Below are positions 33,101 to 44,247 of a DNA stretch of 64,000 nucleotides, piece after piece. Source of the DNA: Asterias rubens. Its lineage: Eukaryota > Echinodermata > Asteroidea > Forcipulatida > Asteriidae. Numbering within the stretch: position 1 is the first letter of the stretch; every line of letters begins with the position of its first letter. Below the pieces are notes generated by a model. It was not told where the DNA came from. It saw only the letters and a program-made list of their open reading frames with translations, and did no database searches. The stretch covers positions 24,101,055 to 24,165,054 of the forward strand of contig NC_047063.1 of NCBI RefSeq assembly GCF_902459465.1. The letters are read 5' to 3'. The position numbers and the translations under genes were made by a program.

Positions 33101-36100
33101 GTGTTAAAACAGGGTAAAAATGTTTTTTTCTCTGAAACACTCAAGACCCAAATTCTGAAAACCGTGAGGTCAATTAAACCTGCGATTATCCTGTAGCCCC
33201 TGTTTAAAGTCAGCTACTGCCAGTAGTTAAAGATTAGTTTTATAGCTTTGTCTCCCATTTTTTTAATCATGTTTTAAAACTTGTTTTACGTGTGAGTTTG
33301 CAACTCTTCTTTTGTTTGTGTGTGTATTGATGTATGCCTTTGCCTGTTTATTGATAATCTCTATTCCTATAACTATGTTTTTGTGTGTTTGTATTTGATG
33401 CACAATTTATATTTTCTTAAAATGCTTTTTTGTGTGTGTATTGATCTAACCCTTTTATTGTTAATTTAAATTTTCTTAACTTTGTAAAAACTTTGTAAGT
33501 TTGAGTGGTGGAGCCTTTTGGTTGTTTTTTTATTCAAATGAAATAAACCATTAACCACAAAGTTCAAAAATTGGACATGAGGAAATGTTTTAAATGTCGA
33601 GTTGAAATCAAGTTTTTTTTTTAAGAACCCCCCCCCAACTCATTTAGAGATAGACATTGCATGGTATTTCCACCATGCAAAGTTTCCTACTTAAATTGTA
33701 CATTATTTGTACTTGTGTGTCATTCCACTCCAGCCTATCCAAATGACCCCACAACTCTCAGGGCTATTCTACAGCGAGAGTTGGAGACTTCAGTAGTTCA
33801 GCTGGAACAGACGCTTGGTGTCGTACAAACACAGAGGAAAGAGCTGGAGGAAGAATTGAACAGGGAGAAACTGTTGCTGGAACAACACAAGGAGGTTCAG
33901 CAAAGTCTTCAAGAGAAACTTGAAGAAGCCAAGGGCATGGCCTTACAACAACATAACAGGTAAATCAGGGGCTTCCCTTATAGTGAACCACGTTTTTTCA
34001 CTTGCCCGCATGTGATACACAAACAAATTGAAATGGTAAAAGAAAAGAAAAAACATGGGAAGTGAAGTTCGCAAAATTAGTTGACTTGCGCGGCTGACTA
34101 GTGAAGGATTGTTTGGGTTTTGACTCCCCCCCCCCTGCGCTATTTTCACTCGCATTTGGCGACCAGGCAACCACTTATTTCGAACCATGTAAATATGCAC
34201 TATTTTTTGTCCTTGGAGCTTTAATTTCTGGAATATTAGGATTTAGACTAATTTTACAACAATTTGAACCAACTGAGCTATATATTTAGTAGCCTTAGGT
34301 CACCCTGTTTTGTCAATATCTTTGTTCAGTGAGAGCTCTGTCATGACTTTGTATGAAGTATAATATTACTGGGTTTCAGTGAAGTCTCTCTCTTCTGTTC
34401 TCTAGTGATAAAGGTCTGAAGGAGTTATCAAAGAAGAGACTCCGTGCATTGGAGCTGCAGCAAGACTTGATGCGCAGATTGGCACACTTTGCCACTAAGC
34501 ACTTTCCGCTACCCTCACTGGCAGATGTCAACAAAACAAGTAAAAGGGTATGTGAATGGGTACCCACTCATAGTGTGCATAAATGCGTTGCAAAGACCAT
34601 CTCGACCAATCCAAGGCAACGTGTTCCTTTAAGTCTGATTTCCAATTTCTTTTGCCATTGGAAAAAGTGATTCAATAGCCTGAAAGTCTATTAAAGCCTG
34701 CATAGAATGGCCAGCCGCTGTTTGACAGAGACTGAATCAAGCAATTTTGGCCATGACTGTGGCACATTGCGAGAGGTTTAGAGCGTCAGACTCAAGTTAT
34801 TGTTGTCGGGGCCCCTACCATGACACTTGTTGAGCAAGTGACTGAACTGTAATTGCTTCTCTTCATTCATAAGTAAATGGGTACCTGTGGGGGCAGAGAT
34901 AGTTCCTGTGATTTTTGTTAGCTTGGTAGGCTACACATTATGCAGCACAAGCTGTACAATCCCAAGGGAGCTGAGATGGTTTTGGGAATGACATGAATGG
35001 CCCATTTACCAGGGGTATAAACGTCCGAGGGCCATTAGCATCACTGAGTTATGGATTTGAGCGCTATCTAAGAAGCCACTTTTATTATTACAATTAAATT
35101 ATCAGTGAAATTGGACCCAGATGCGAACATTTGATGTCATGAGTCACATCGTCTATACCACTAGAAATAATTGATTAAAACTCTGCTTTACTTGTAACTC
35201 TATTTTCATTTATTTATATGTTGAATAGAGACGAAGCTCTGCAGAGTCAGATGACGAGCAGCATCGCTACATATCACTCCTCGAAATATTAGAGGTCAGA
35301 GTTCAATTACCGTTGTAAAAATCTTCTCTCCATTTATAATCGCGACAGCCTACTCCGTAAACTGTACGACACAACAACACTTTACTCCCACCATCTGTAA
35401 GAAAGTGGTTGGTCAGGGTGCCTTTGGTTAAAGCGGCCCCAACCTACGGAACAAACACTCCCTCCAGAAATCGGCCAGTCTGACTTGACCTAGTGCCTAT
35501 AGATATAAGCACTAACGCTTTATAAGAACTTTGTATTATTATTAAGTGTTAGCCTCTTTCCTCTTTAAAAAGCAGCATGTATTTTTTGTTGAGCATTTCT
35601 TTAAAAGTGACAAAATATTCACAGACAGTGTTCATTTTTGTGTGCTTTTAAAAACCATATACATGAAACAACAAATCTGTGAAAGTTTGGGCTTTATTTA
35701 TTGTACAGGTCAGGAGAAGTTAGTGGAAAACTTGCACAATTTTCTTCATACAACTTAATTGTCCTTAAATTTTGTCGTTTTTTACAACCGAAATCAGCTG
35801 TTGCATGTAGGTCTTCAGATACAGTTTTCTCGACTATGACTTCATTTCAGAGGGAAACATTTCACAGAATAAAATAGTTCAAGTATGAATTTCGTTATCA
35901 GTTAATCAGTAACTAAGACTGATTATTATCAGTTATTAAATTAATTACTTAAGTAACTAAGCTTTCAGACTAAAGTTAAACAATGATGTACCCATTCTGT
36001 AAAATATCTTTTGAGTTTGTTGATATCATGGGACTATTCATTTGTTTTGTACTGTCGACATTTCAGGTTCTGATGAATAAGTGCACAGATGATGAGCCGG

Positions 36101-36225
36101 ATCCCTACATCACACTGGATGAGTCTTTCTGGCCGCCATACATCGAGCTTCTGCTGAGATGTGGCATTGCACTGCGCCACCCGCAGGCCTGCCAACGCAT
36201 CCGATTGGTCCCGTTTCACCTCTGA
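30118..36225 (+). CDS. CENPK: CENP-K, inner kinetochore (CENP-H/I/K/M) subunit
   Basis: Centromere protein K of the constitutive centromere-associated network. Seven coding exons: 30118-30210, 31409-31468, 32876-32951, 33734-33959, 34406-34547, 35229-35294 and 36067-36225, with GT-AG introns and consistent phases, giving 273 residues (human 269). Exon 4 is a long coiled coil (QRELETSVVQLEQTLGVVQ, RKELEEELNREKLLLEQHKE). The diagnostic C-terminus is DPYITLDESFWPPYIELLLR, CGIALRHPQ and RIRLVPFHL, nearly the vertebrate sequence. The start ATG (MAVNPGQGKELLSAQ) has no earlier in-frame ATG in the exon; the human N-terminus is not conserved enough to test it. It would be nuclear, at centromeres, binding CENP-H. 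The last codons, stop and AATAAA are repeated in tandem downstream. Confidence 0.93.
30750..31408. other. CENPK intron 1 remainder, no feature seen
   Basis: Unique AT-rich intron sequence. The - strand frame at 30793-31065 has no recognisable domain and is taken as chance. Confidence 0.4.
31478..32022. mobile_element. Family G, then two family B-like palindromes
   Basis: 31478-31632: CCAGGAATTTCAGATCTTTA to CCTCCAGGTAACCCAGGCCTG (G). 31703-31832: TTCACAAAGCAATAAAATCC to AGCTCTTTGTGTAATCGGCC (B-like). 31839-32022: CAGCCGATTTCACGAAACTC to GAGTTTGGTGAAATCAACGG (B-like, 185 bp, with GACGAGTAACTCGTCC). CENPK intron 2. Confidence 0.7.
32198..32585. mobile_element. Family A MITE with an internal minisatellite
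   Basis: Starts AAAGGCAGTGGACACTATTG and continues through TTAGCATAAAACCTTACTTG, GAAATGGCTCCCTCTGA and the GAGACCTCAGATTTAGAATT palindrome. The usual GAGTAATGGGGAGAGGTTGATAG block is expanded into the array at 32261-32440. CENPK intron 2. Confidence 0.88.
32261..32440. repeat. 20-bp minisatellite, 9 units
   Basis: AAGAGGTTGGTAGTAATGGG repeated head to tail, eight identical units plus a first unit reading GACAGG. Grown from the GGGGAGAGGTTGATAGTA block of family A. Long chance reading frames on the - strand (SHYYQPLPITTNLFPLLPT) come from it. Confidence 0.95.
34770..35095 (+). mobile_element. Diverged SINE with GCGCTATCTAAGAAGCCAC...(ATT)n tail
   Basis: AAATGGGTACCTGTGGGGGC, CTTGGTAGGCTACACATTAT, TTTGAGCGCTATCTAAGAAG and TTTATTATTACAATTA: the layout of an invertebrate SINE ending in a microsatellite tail. 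CENPK intron 5. Confidence 0.55.
35295..35550 (+). mobile_element. LINE 3' tail remnant
   Basis: GGTTAAAGCGGCCCCAACCT and ACGGAACAAACACTCCCTCC translate, with frame breaks, to the KAAPTxWN.LP motif near the end of CR1-like ORFs. A TTGTATTATTATTAA tail follows. CENPK intron 6. Confidence 0.55.
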
Positions 36226-37420
36226 TCTCTATGAATAAACATCGGAGGTGTGACTGGTCAGAGATTTGTAAGTTGTTAGGCTGAGTACTCTGGGATCGTG
36301 TTTTCTCTTCTCAGATTCGCTCATCATAAAGACATCATCGACACATCCGATTGGTCCCGTTTCACCTCTGACCGCTATGAATAAACATTAAAGATCATGA
36401 TGTGACTGGTCAGAGAATTATAAGTTGTTATGATGAGTGCTGTGGAATGCACTCTGCTCTTCTCAGATATTATCAAGGCATTCTATTGGTCATCTGTCAC
36501 CTCTGACCTCTATGAATAAACATTACAGATGTGAGTGGTCAGAGAATTATAAGTTGTTATGATGAGTGCTATGGAATGCACTCTGCTCTTCTCAGATATT
36601 ATCATCATCAAGACATTCTAATCTGTCACCTCTGACCTCTATGCATCAACATTGCAGATGTGAGTGGTCAGGTTACGCGTCTGAGCCGAGTGGTCTTCGA
36701 GGTTAAGAAATGGCACCTAACACATTTTCACCTGTTCTCTGTTGATAGCTAAAGCACTCTGAACTTAGTGAATTATAATTAGCCGAGTGATCTTGGAATG
36801 GAGGCAGGTAGCTCTTCTCTGATGTCGATCATCATTCATCAATGAATTTGATTGGTTGTTTGTGATCTCTGACCTCTATGAGTACCGGTAAACAATACTG
36901 CTGTGGAAGAGATGTTCAATTTGCATCGGGATAAAAATATTATTTTTGGTTTTTACCGATACACCGATGTGTGTTAGCACTGTATACTCAGTACTTCCCC
37001 CCCGAGTACTGTGAACAAAATATCACAGGCATGTTACTCGGGTGGGATTTGAACCCACGACCCTTGCAATTCTAGAGCAGTGTCTTACCAACTGGACTAC
37101 CGAGGTTGCCCCGTAGCTAGAGGCAGTTTGAGTCCCATGTTTTGGCAGCGGGTACCGCAACGATATAAGAGATGAATACTGCTGTGACCGACTGTTCAGT
37201 GAAGCAAGATGCTATTTGATTGCCAATTTGAACTGAGACCTCAATGAGTGTAAATTAGCCGAGTGATCTTGAAAACAATCTGCTCAGCTCAGTTGTAGAA
37301 ATGGCATTCACTTGGTCACCTTTCACCCCTGACCTCTATGAATAATCATTCAAAAATTCTCAAAATGTACAAGTGGCATCCATTTTCACCTTTGACCTGT
37401 GTGAATAACCATAAAGTCAT
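36203..37420 (+). repeat. Degenerate tandem repeat of CENPK 3' end with poly(A) signals
   Basis: CACCTCTGA(C/T)CTCTATGAATAAACAT, first seen as the CENPK stop and AATAAA (36216-36241), recurs near 36362, 36500, 36635 (ATGCATCAAC), 36877 (ATGAGTACC), 37327 (AATAATC) and 37390 (GTGTGAATAACC). GTGACTGGTCAGAGAATTAT and GATGAGTGCT.TGGAATGCAC blocks lie between. Period is about 140 bp for the first four; a SINE at 36905-37150 interrupts. The second copy still encodes a version of the last CENPK residues and stop. Confidence 0.85.
36905..37150 (-). mobile_element. tRNA-derived SINE, family S1
   Basis: The - strand reads CTACGGGGCAACCTCGGTAG, TCCAGTTGGTAAGACACTGC (A box region), AAGGGTCGTGGGTTCAAATC (B box), then the S1 body. 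The most complete copy, with the tRNA-like head intact. Confidence 0.8.
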
Positions 37421-38027
37421 TTTTATAAGAAAGAACTTTGGTCCCTGAGAGACTGTAGACCATGTTTTATGCATCTGGTTGGACACATTTTTACCTCAGA
37501 TCAAATATTAAGTGATTTGAATAAGAAAGGATGGTTAGTGATCCATGTTTCTAGCAGTACTCAGTTCCATGCGGTCATTATTTTTGTTCTGTATATTATG
37601 CAGCACCATGTAGAACTTGCAGAGTGGTCAAACTTGCATGAATTTTATGTCAATTAATTTTACAGGGTCTTTCAGCCCCTATGTATATGGTTTTTGTTTG
37701 AAAGTGATCTGTGTACAAATGTGAATTATACAAATTAAAAAAAATAGTGGTTAGACCATAAAGGTTTTTAATCTCTTTATTGTGAATTATATAATAAAAC
37801 CGGTTGGACAGAACTTCTCCACCTAAAGATGTTTTAAAAGGTCTTTACTCTTTATTATATCAATTGAGGAAATAGAATTAGCTGTTGCAAACAGTTTACC
37901 AACCGAAAGGACCAGTCAGCATTTTTCTTTTTTTTCATATTAGATCTATCTTGGTAAACTGAGGGTGCTTTGTCCCAAAGGCGTTTGTGTGTTATGGATC
38001 TGAATATTTCACATGTCCAACATACAG

Positions 38028-38420
38028 GGCCCAATTTCATAAAGCCTGTAAGCACAAAAATTTGCTGAGCATGAAATTTCTTTCTTGATAAAATAAGGTT
38101 ACCAACAAAATTTTAATTTGTTGCATATTGCTTGTTACTGGCATTCAGCTGTTGTTTGATGATTCTGAAAATCACCTGGAAATTTGGTTGGTAATCCTGT
38201 TTTGGAAGAAATTTCATGCTAAGCGAATTTGTTTTGCTTAGAGACTTTATGAAATTGGGCCCAGGCCTGATACTTGAAGCAATGAAGGTGATTGCCTCCA
38301 TGCCCCCTGCTCATTGCCTTGATGTCTTAAAAAGGATCTTACAGTAGAAATTTACTGTAAAAATTTGGTGCCATTGCCCTTTTAAAAATGAAACAGGCCT
38401 GACCATAGACAAAATATGTT
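38028..38420. mobile_element. Family F MITE followed by family G
   Basis: 38028-38264 starts GGGCCCAATTTCATAAAGCC and ends GACTTTATGAAATTGGGCCC, a clean palindromic element. 38265-38405 carries family G blocks (AGGCCTGATACTTGAAGC, TTGGTGCCATTGCCC). No gene between CENPK and UQCC6 was found. Confidence 0.75.
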
Positions 38421-38910
38421 TAGGGGGAGCAAGGTAATACATTTTTTTAACGAAGGGGCACTCGCCACCACATCAATACTTTAGCATTCCCATTTCTTTA
38501 TTTACGCAATGAATGGTATGCCTTTTGTTTTTTGTCGATATTCAGGAAGTGAGTTGACAACTAAACTTCAATTCAATGTTAATTTATTTACCACAGCATT
38601 AAACATTCAATTATGACAACATCAGAGAATATCAAATACAAGAAGACAATTTTATTTAACAGATTTTAAGAATTTTTGATGCAAAACAGATGTGACACTG
38701 CAGAGGGATCCATTAACCTTGCAGGCAATTGTGGCGGTCCATGGCGGTGTCAAACAATTATCTACAAACTTCAGTAAAACTAAACATTCCTGCTACTTCT
38801 TTGTAGTAGCATGTAAACAATAGGAAGTTATATTGTTTTCTTGTATTCATGAATGGATGGCCTGCTCTAAACCAACCCATTGGGGTAGACCTATACATAC
38901 AGCCTCTCTT

Positions 38911-39332
38911 AAAGGCAGTGGACACTATTGGTAATCACTCAAAATAATTATTTATTAGCATATACATCCTTACTTTGTAATGAGTAATGGGGAGAGGTTG
39001 ATAGTATACAAAAGTAGAGTATAAAATGTGAGAAACGGCTCCCTCTAAAGTAAGGTAGTTTTAGAGTTTCCACGAATTTGATTTTGAGACCTCGGGTTTA
39101 GAATTTGACGTCTCGAAATCAAGCATCTGAAAGCATACAACTTCGTGTGACAAGGGTGTTTTTTCCTTTCATTATCTCGCAACCTCAACAATCCATTGAG
39201 CTCAAATTTTCACAGCCTGTGAAAATAACAAATCTGTGACAGGTTTTTTTTTTTTTTGCATGTTGAGATACATCAACTGTGAAGGCTAGCCTTTAACAAT
39301 TACCAATACAATGTAGTTTCCACTGCCTTTAA
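38911..39332. mobile_element. Family A MITE, full copy
   Basis: AAAGGCAGTGGACACTATTG to AGTTTCCACTGCCTTTAAGAG. Has AGAAACGGCTCCCTCTAAAG and the GAGACCTCGGGTTTAGAATT / ACGTCTCGAAATC palindrome. Confidence 0.88.
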
Positions 39333-39567
39333 GAGAGGTTTACTAACCACTATACACATAGAGTCTGTCTACGCACAATCCATGCACACGTGACACACGG
39401 ACCATTGATTCCACACATAAGTCTTTATCATCCAATCAGGGTTCTTCAGCCAATACACAAAACGGAAAAACTTGTTCTCTCTGTTTTCACAAAATACTAA
39501 GAAAAAATGATTGAATGCTCCTGACTGCTCTGTAGGACTTTAAAAACCAAATACAATGTAGAAACAT

Positions 39568-39879
39568 TCAGATGACCTTGTTCCAATTCTCAGTGTGCTT
39601 TGGGCCAATAATCCCAACATTTGAGTCCAGAATGCCCCACAGTTTTGAAAAAATCCTGATTGAGAACCTTGATACAGACTGTGTTTGTGTATCATAATAT
39701 GTCAATGTAGGGTCATTTGGCAGAGTCCATGCAGTGTATTTATTGTACTTAGGACTCGTGATAACAACCTTGTAATCACGGCTAAAGCCAGGCAGCTTCC
39801 CTTGAAATAATTGTCCTATACCATCCCTTGATAGCATTAATAATACATCAACAGTTCTCCATAGTTTCAATATTTGATG
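39568..39879 (-). other. 103-codon open frame directly after the UQCC6 stop, same frame
   Basis: After the UQCC6 TAG (39882-39880) the same frame stays open for 103 codons (HQILKLWRTVDVLLMLS... to HTENWNKVI, stop at 39568). It has no ATG for its first 15 codons, so it would need stop readthrough, or an internal start at MLSRDGIGQLF. No domain recognised. It may simply be 3'UTR. Confidence 0.3.
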
Positions 39880-41168
39880 CTAGCTCTCTTCATTCGTCTT
39901 GATTTTGTCCTCTGCTGCTTTTCTTGCCTCATCTCGTGATCTTCCCAGCTCGCCTCTCTCAGGAGGAATCTCTGGTATCGTCTGCAAGAAAAAGAAACAA
40001 TGTAAGAACTGAGAAAACGCTGCAGAGTAGGTGCAACTTTAACCGTGGAAATTTACTATGGCTGAATGAATTTTTTAGCTAAAATCCCGATAACAACTTG
40101 AATTTGATCATTCAAACTGAAACACATGGATATTGGGGAGCGATTCAAAATCCAAACAGTAGAATGTTCTAAAGGGATCGTTTTAATAACAGAACATTCC
40201 TACTGTTCTGCCTGCTGGAATACTTGAAACCGGGCAGACGTCTGTTGGAACATTCCATTGTTTGGCACAATGTCATGTTCCAGCAGAACATCCTTTTTGC
40301 CCGGAACTTGCCTGACTTTTTAGATTGTCCCTTCAGATAAGAGTCTTAACTTTTCTAAGAATTTTATATGAAGTACATGTATACTTCTTAGGCCTCCCCT
40401 TGAATGTAACTGATACAACTTCTATTTGGAAATTTACACTTATTTCTTGTTTTTTTTCTTCTTTTTTATGTGGTGGTGATTGTGGTGTTTTTGTTTGATG
40501 GAATTGGAAAACAAATGGACAGAACTTAAATTTTAACCTTTTTTTTTATTTTATTGTTTGTCCTGTCTTTCGAATGTTAAAGCCATTATACACTTTCGGA
40601 ACAGGAAAAAACAAAAAAGTTCACAGATTTACAAATAACTTACTGGGTTTACAGAAGGTAATGGTGAAAGACTTCTCTTGAAATATTATTCCATGAAATG
40701 CTTTACTTTTTGAGAAAACATTAAAGCATATCAATTCTCGGTAGCGAGAATTACGGATTTATTTATTGAAACAAGGGTGGGTTTTCCCGTTATTTTCTCC
40801 CGACTCCAATGACCGATTGAGCCTATACTTTCACAGGTTTGTTATTTTATATAAGTTGTGATACACGAAGTGTGGGCCTTGGACAATACTGTTTACCGAA
40901 AGTGTCCAATGGCTTCAACCGTGTTGGTTTTTCTGTTGTTTTTATATTTGTATCTCTTGCCAGTTGAACATTTTGTTGGTACTGTGTGAATGTTTTTATC
41001 TGTGTAATTAATAATAAATGAAATGAACATGAAAAACTGTGCCAGCATCCTAGACATTACCATATCAGGCTTGTAGTAGGCATGTACAACTTGCGCTCCT
41101 GCCATCATGGACAACATGCTGGCCGTCAAGAATTTCAAATACGGAAACAAGTCTATTCCAGCAGGCAT
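39880..41168 (-). CDS. UQCC6: UQCC6/BRAWNIN, complex III assembly micropeptide
   Basis: Inner-membrane micropeptide needed for respiratory complex III assembly (human C12orf73, 71 residues). Two coding exons on the - strand: 41168-41061 (MPAGIDLFPYLKFLTASMLS, MMAGAQVVHAYYKPDM, then GTAATG) and 39981-39880 (TIPEIPPERGELGRSRDEAR..., TAG), giving 69 residues. MPAG..YLK, a hydrophobic segment at about residues 9-27, AG(A)xVVHxYYxPD and TIPEIPP.RGEL match the vertebrate protein position by position. The start is set by MPAG, although the frame is open upstream (SISDKLGCYKDQELK). The intron holds a family E MITE. A long open frame follows the stop. Confidence 0.9.
40578..40922. mobile_element. Family E MITE
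   Basis: TAAAGCCATTATACACTTTC at one end, ACCGAAAGTGTCCAATGGCT at the other; inside are AACCCACC-like GGGTTTTCCCGTTATTTTCT and TTCACAGGTTTGTTA blocks. Matches 50013-50440 in inverse order. In the UQCC6 intron. Confidence 0.82.
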
Positions 41169-44100
41169 TTTCAACTCTTGATCTTTGTAGCACCCCAATT
41201 TGTCAGAAATGGACACAAATCAATTCCCTTTTCACGTCTGATGAATGAATTTCCTTCCAAAAAGCGATGTTTCCAGACAGACAACTCTTTACATTCTTGT
41301 CAAATGAGATACATGTAAGACGCACACTGCACTAGTTTAACAAGATGCTTCATCATCGCTCAGAATCAGGTTTTGAGTTATTCAAACAAACAGCTCATCA
41401 TTGTACACTGGAGTCACTCCTACTAGCTTGACACACTTGACGTCTTCTCCTGATTCTCTGCTAGTCACTCCTACTAGCTTGACACACTTGACGTCTTCTC
41501 CTGATTCTCTGCTAGCGCTAGTTTGGTCGCATGGTTACGCTCAGATTCCTTCCTACGATATACATCATCTGGAAATAAGTAACAAAGAAAATAATATACT
41601 TTTTTAAAAGGGAAAAACTTTATAAAAAAGTGTTGGCACTCATTTTTGTTTAAAGGGTTATTTATGGAGGTAGGATTTAACAAGAATCATTTTTAATAAA
41701 AAGAAAGATACACAACTAGCATGGGATGGATGGAGTTTTAACGTCTTTTCATAACCAAACCAAACTTTTTTATAGGAAAATGTTACCACAACTCACTGCC
41801 GAAAAGTAAATTTGATTAAATCGTAATTTTAAAAATTCAATCAAGACTATTGAGTGAGTGTTTGTGACTGTTTCATGCTGCTGTTGCCAACGGTAACATT
41901 TATTAACAAGTGTATTGTTTGTTTTAAATGTAAGCTATTCTAGGCAAAAAATTTACCGGTTTAGTTATGCCAGTGCAATAACAGGAAAAGTTTCCGTATG
42001 GCGCCGTATGGCACCACTTTTTCATTCGATATGAATCTGAATCTGAATCTGAATTATATAGTCGGCAAAGCACCCTTTCAGTTTCGGAAACGTCACACTC
42101 ACACATTATAATTAATAGTATCAGATTTACCTTAATGAGATATCCTTTTTTGTAAAATTTAGTGAAAAAGGGATGGCGCCATCCGGAAAGTTATCCCAAT
42201 CAATAACAAAATCAAAATTTACATTAAATAATAAAATATTACTTCACTTTGACTCCCCTTTCATTTTGCCATAAACCACGCCCATATTATCATAACCCTT
42301 CAGCTGTATGGTACCCGTTTTCGCTGAGCACAAAAACAACATACTACACACGGCGTAGCCAGACTGACATTGGCCAGAAACGAAACTTACAAAATGTTTC
42401 TCTGCCGGGTGCAATTCGGGCGTTGATCATCACCCATTCCAGCGAAGCCCCGAAGCCGAAAAACAGAGGCAGGAACCTGTACAACCCTAGCCTCTTCCCG
42501 GGCCACAGATTGAGGATTTGGCGAAGAGTTTTACTGTAAAACATTGATATATTGGTGAGTTATTTAAGGTTTGTTGTATTGCATTTGCAAACACACACGA
42601 AATGGTATGCGCCCTCTATTGTTATTACAATGTAAGGTTTTGTGCATGTGTCAGAATGTGGTGCAACATAAAACAAAAACAACACAATAGTTATCTTTTG
42701 CTAACATAAGATCTTACTGATTGTTTGGTGCACTTGGTATTTTCAACAAAGGAGGCATAAAATAAAGTGTTTTAATTTACAATTGAGTGAGTACACTAAC
42801 TAAACCTCAATAATTAAATTGACTTAATAAATAAAATCATGAAAATTGCTAATTTTGTTTTTAGTTTTAAATTTATCCAGGCGCGCGCCTTGTTATTATG
42901 TTAATGCATGTTTGTTTGTTTGTTTGTTTGTTTAGATGATCTTTCCATCAAGGGAACTCGGTAGGGAAAGGGATATAACGAGGCTGGCAACAACCACTAA
43001 AGTAAAGTGAATTGAATTAATTGAATTGAATTGTATCTCTCTGATCTCATACAAACATTGCCGGTCTAATGTCTATGAGTATGACGATACGATACGAATT
43101 GCACATCAAGATATTGGAATACAACAACTTAACAAGTGACAATTATTTTACCAAATGTGTCAAGTGCCTTTAAAGGCAGTGATGGACACTATTGGTAATT
43201 ACTCAAAATAATTTTCCGCATTACCCCACTTGAGTAACTAATGGGGAGAGGTTGATAGAATAAAACATTGTTAGAAACGGCTCTCTCTGAAGTGACATAG
43301 TTTTCGAGATTTTAAAAAGTAGTTTTCCACGAATTTTATTTCCCGATAGTCCTAGAATTCTTTTGAACTATGACTTTTGTTGTATGGGTTTTGTTCCAAT
43401 TGACCGCCGAGCGTCTATCAAGAAGGAGACGGTAGTCAAACGAATCTCAAGCCTAGTTGTGTATTCTTCTTCCTTCCTGGGTTCGTCAACCAGAAACATA
43501 CAATTCACCAAAATTCAATCAGTCTTTTTCAAATCTATTGTTTATAAATTGATACAGCCTTTGTTTAACTTTGTTTAAACATGGAGGAAGGAATGGTTTA
43601 AAGGAGAGTTGAGTTTAAAATGGGGCCTACCCCTACATGTATACATTTATTAAGCTTGAACTTGAAGTCTGAAGAGACCCACTCCAACATTCTTTAAAAA
43701 GTCATCACTTAAAAATGTAGCTAAGTGGAATAGCCCAATCCATTATAAGTGGGTTGGCATTCTATATACAATTTATTAAAATAGGCTATTTAAAGCTAGG
43801 CCTAGATTAGTTTCGATAACGTACGTAACCCTCCTCTACATTATCGCAACTACTAACTAGGCCTATATTTGACTACATTCTTTGGAGCAGATTAGTTTTG
43901 TTTGTATGGGGGAAAAGTATAAATCAATACCCTGCAACTTGGTTATAGCAAATAAGCATGACACGGACGCTCATCAATACACCCACGGATGTTCACACCC
44001 ACTGCTATGGCTACGCACCAGACAGAGACTAGAGTTGCAGGGTCCACTGACATCAAGTCATTGACATGTATTTCGTATTTCCCACTGTTGTGCAATAATG

Positions 44101-44247
44101 AGACTGTTGTGTAAGTTCTCAGCTCCAGGTGAAGTACATTACATTATTACTTGATCTTAAAGTGACGGTGTGGTCGATAACATTTTCAGAGTAACAAACT
44201 TTGAAGGAGCTGAGGAAGAGTCAAGAGTGACGTGATAACAGAATAAG
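41169..44247. other. Intergenic region between divergent UQCC6 and RTCB
   Basis: Should hold both promoters. Contents: 51-bp tandem duplication at 41413-41516 (GTCACTCCTACTAGCTTGAC twice); family D MITE at 41985-42195 (TTTCCGTATGGCGCC to GGCGCCATCCGGAAAG); a CpG-richer stretch at 42330-42540 that may be a 5' exon or promoter of UQCC6; (GTTT)n at 42909-42936; family A at 43171-43345; family C scrap at 43809-43853. No coding exon accepted. Confidence 0.55.

Noticed and set aside
42135-42160. ATATCCTTTTTT, resembling a U12 5' splice site
   Set aside because: Lies inside a family D MITE in an intergenic gap with no coding exon beside it.
42249-42539. 96-residue + strand frame in a CpG-richer stretch
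   Set aside because: No recognisable domain and no clear splice partner; more likely promoter or 5'UTR of the divergent genes.
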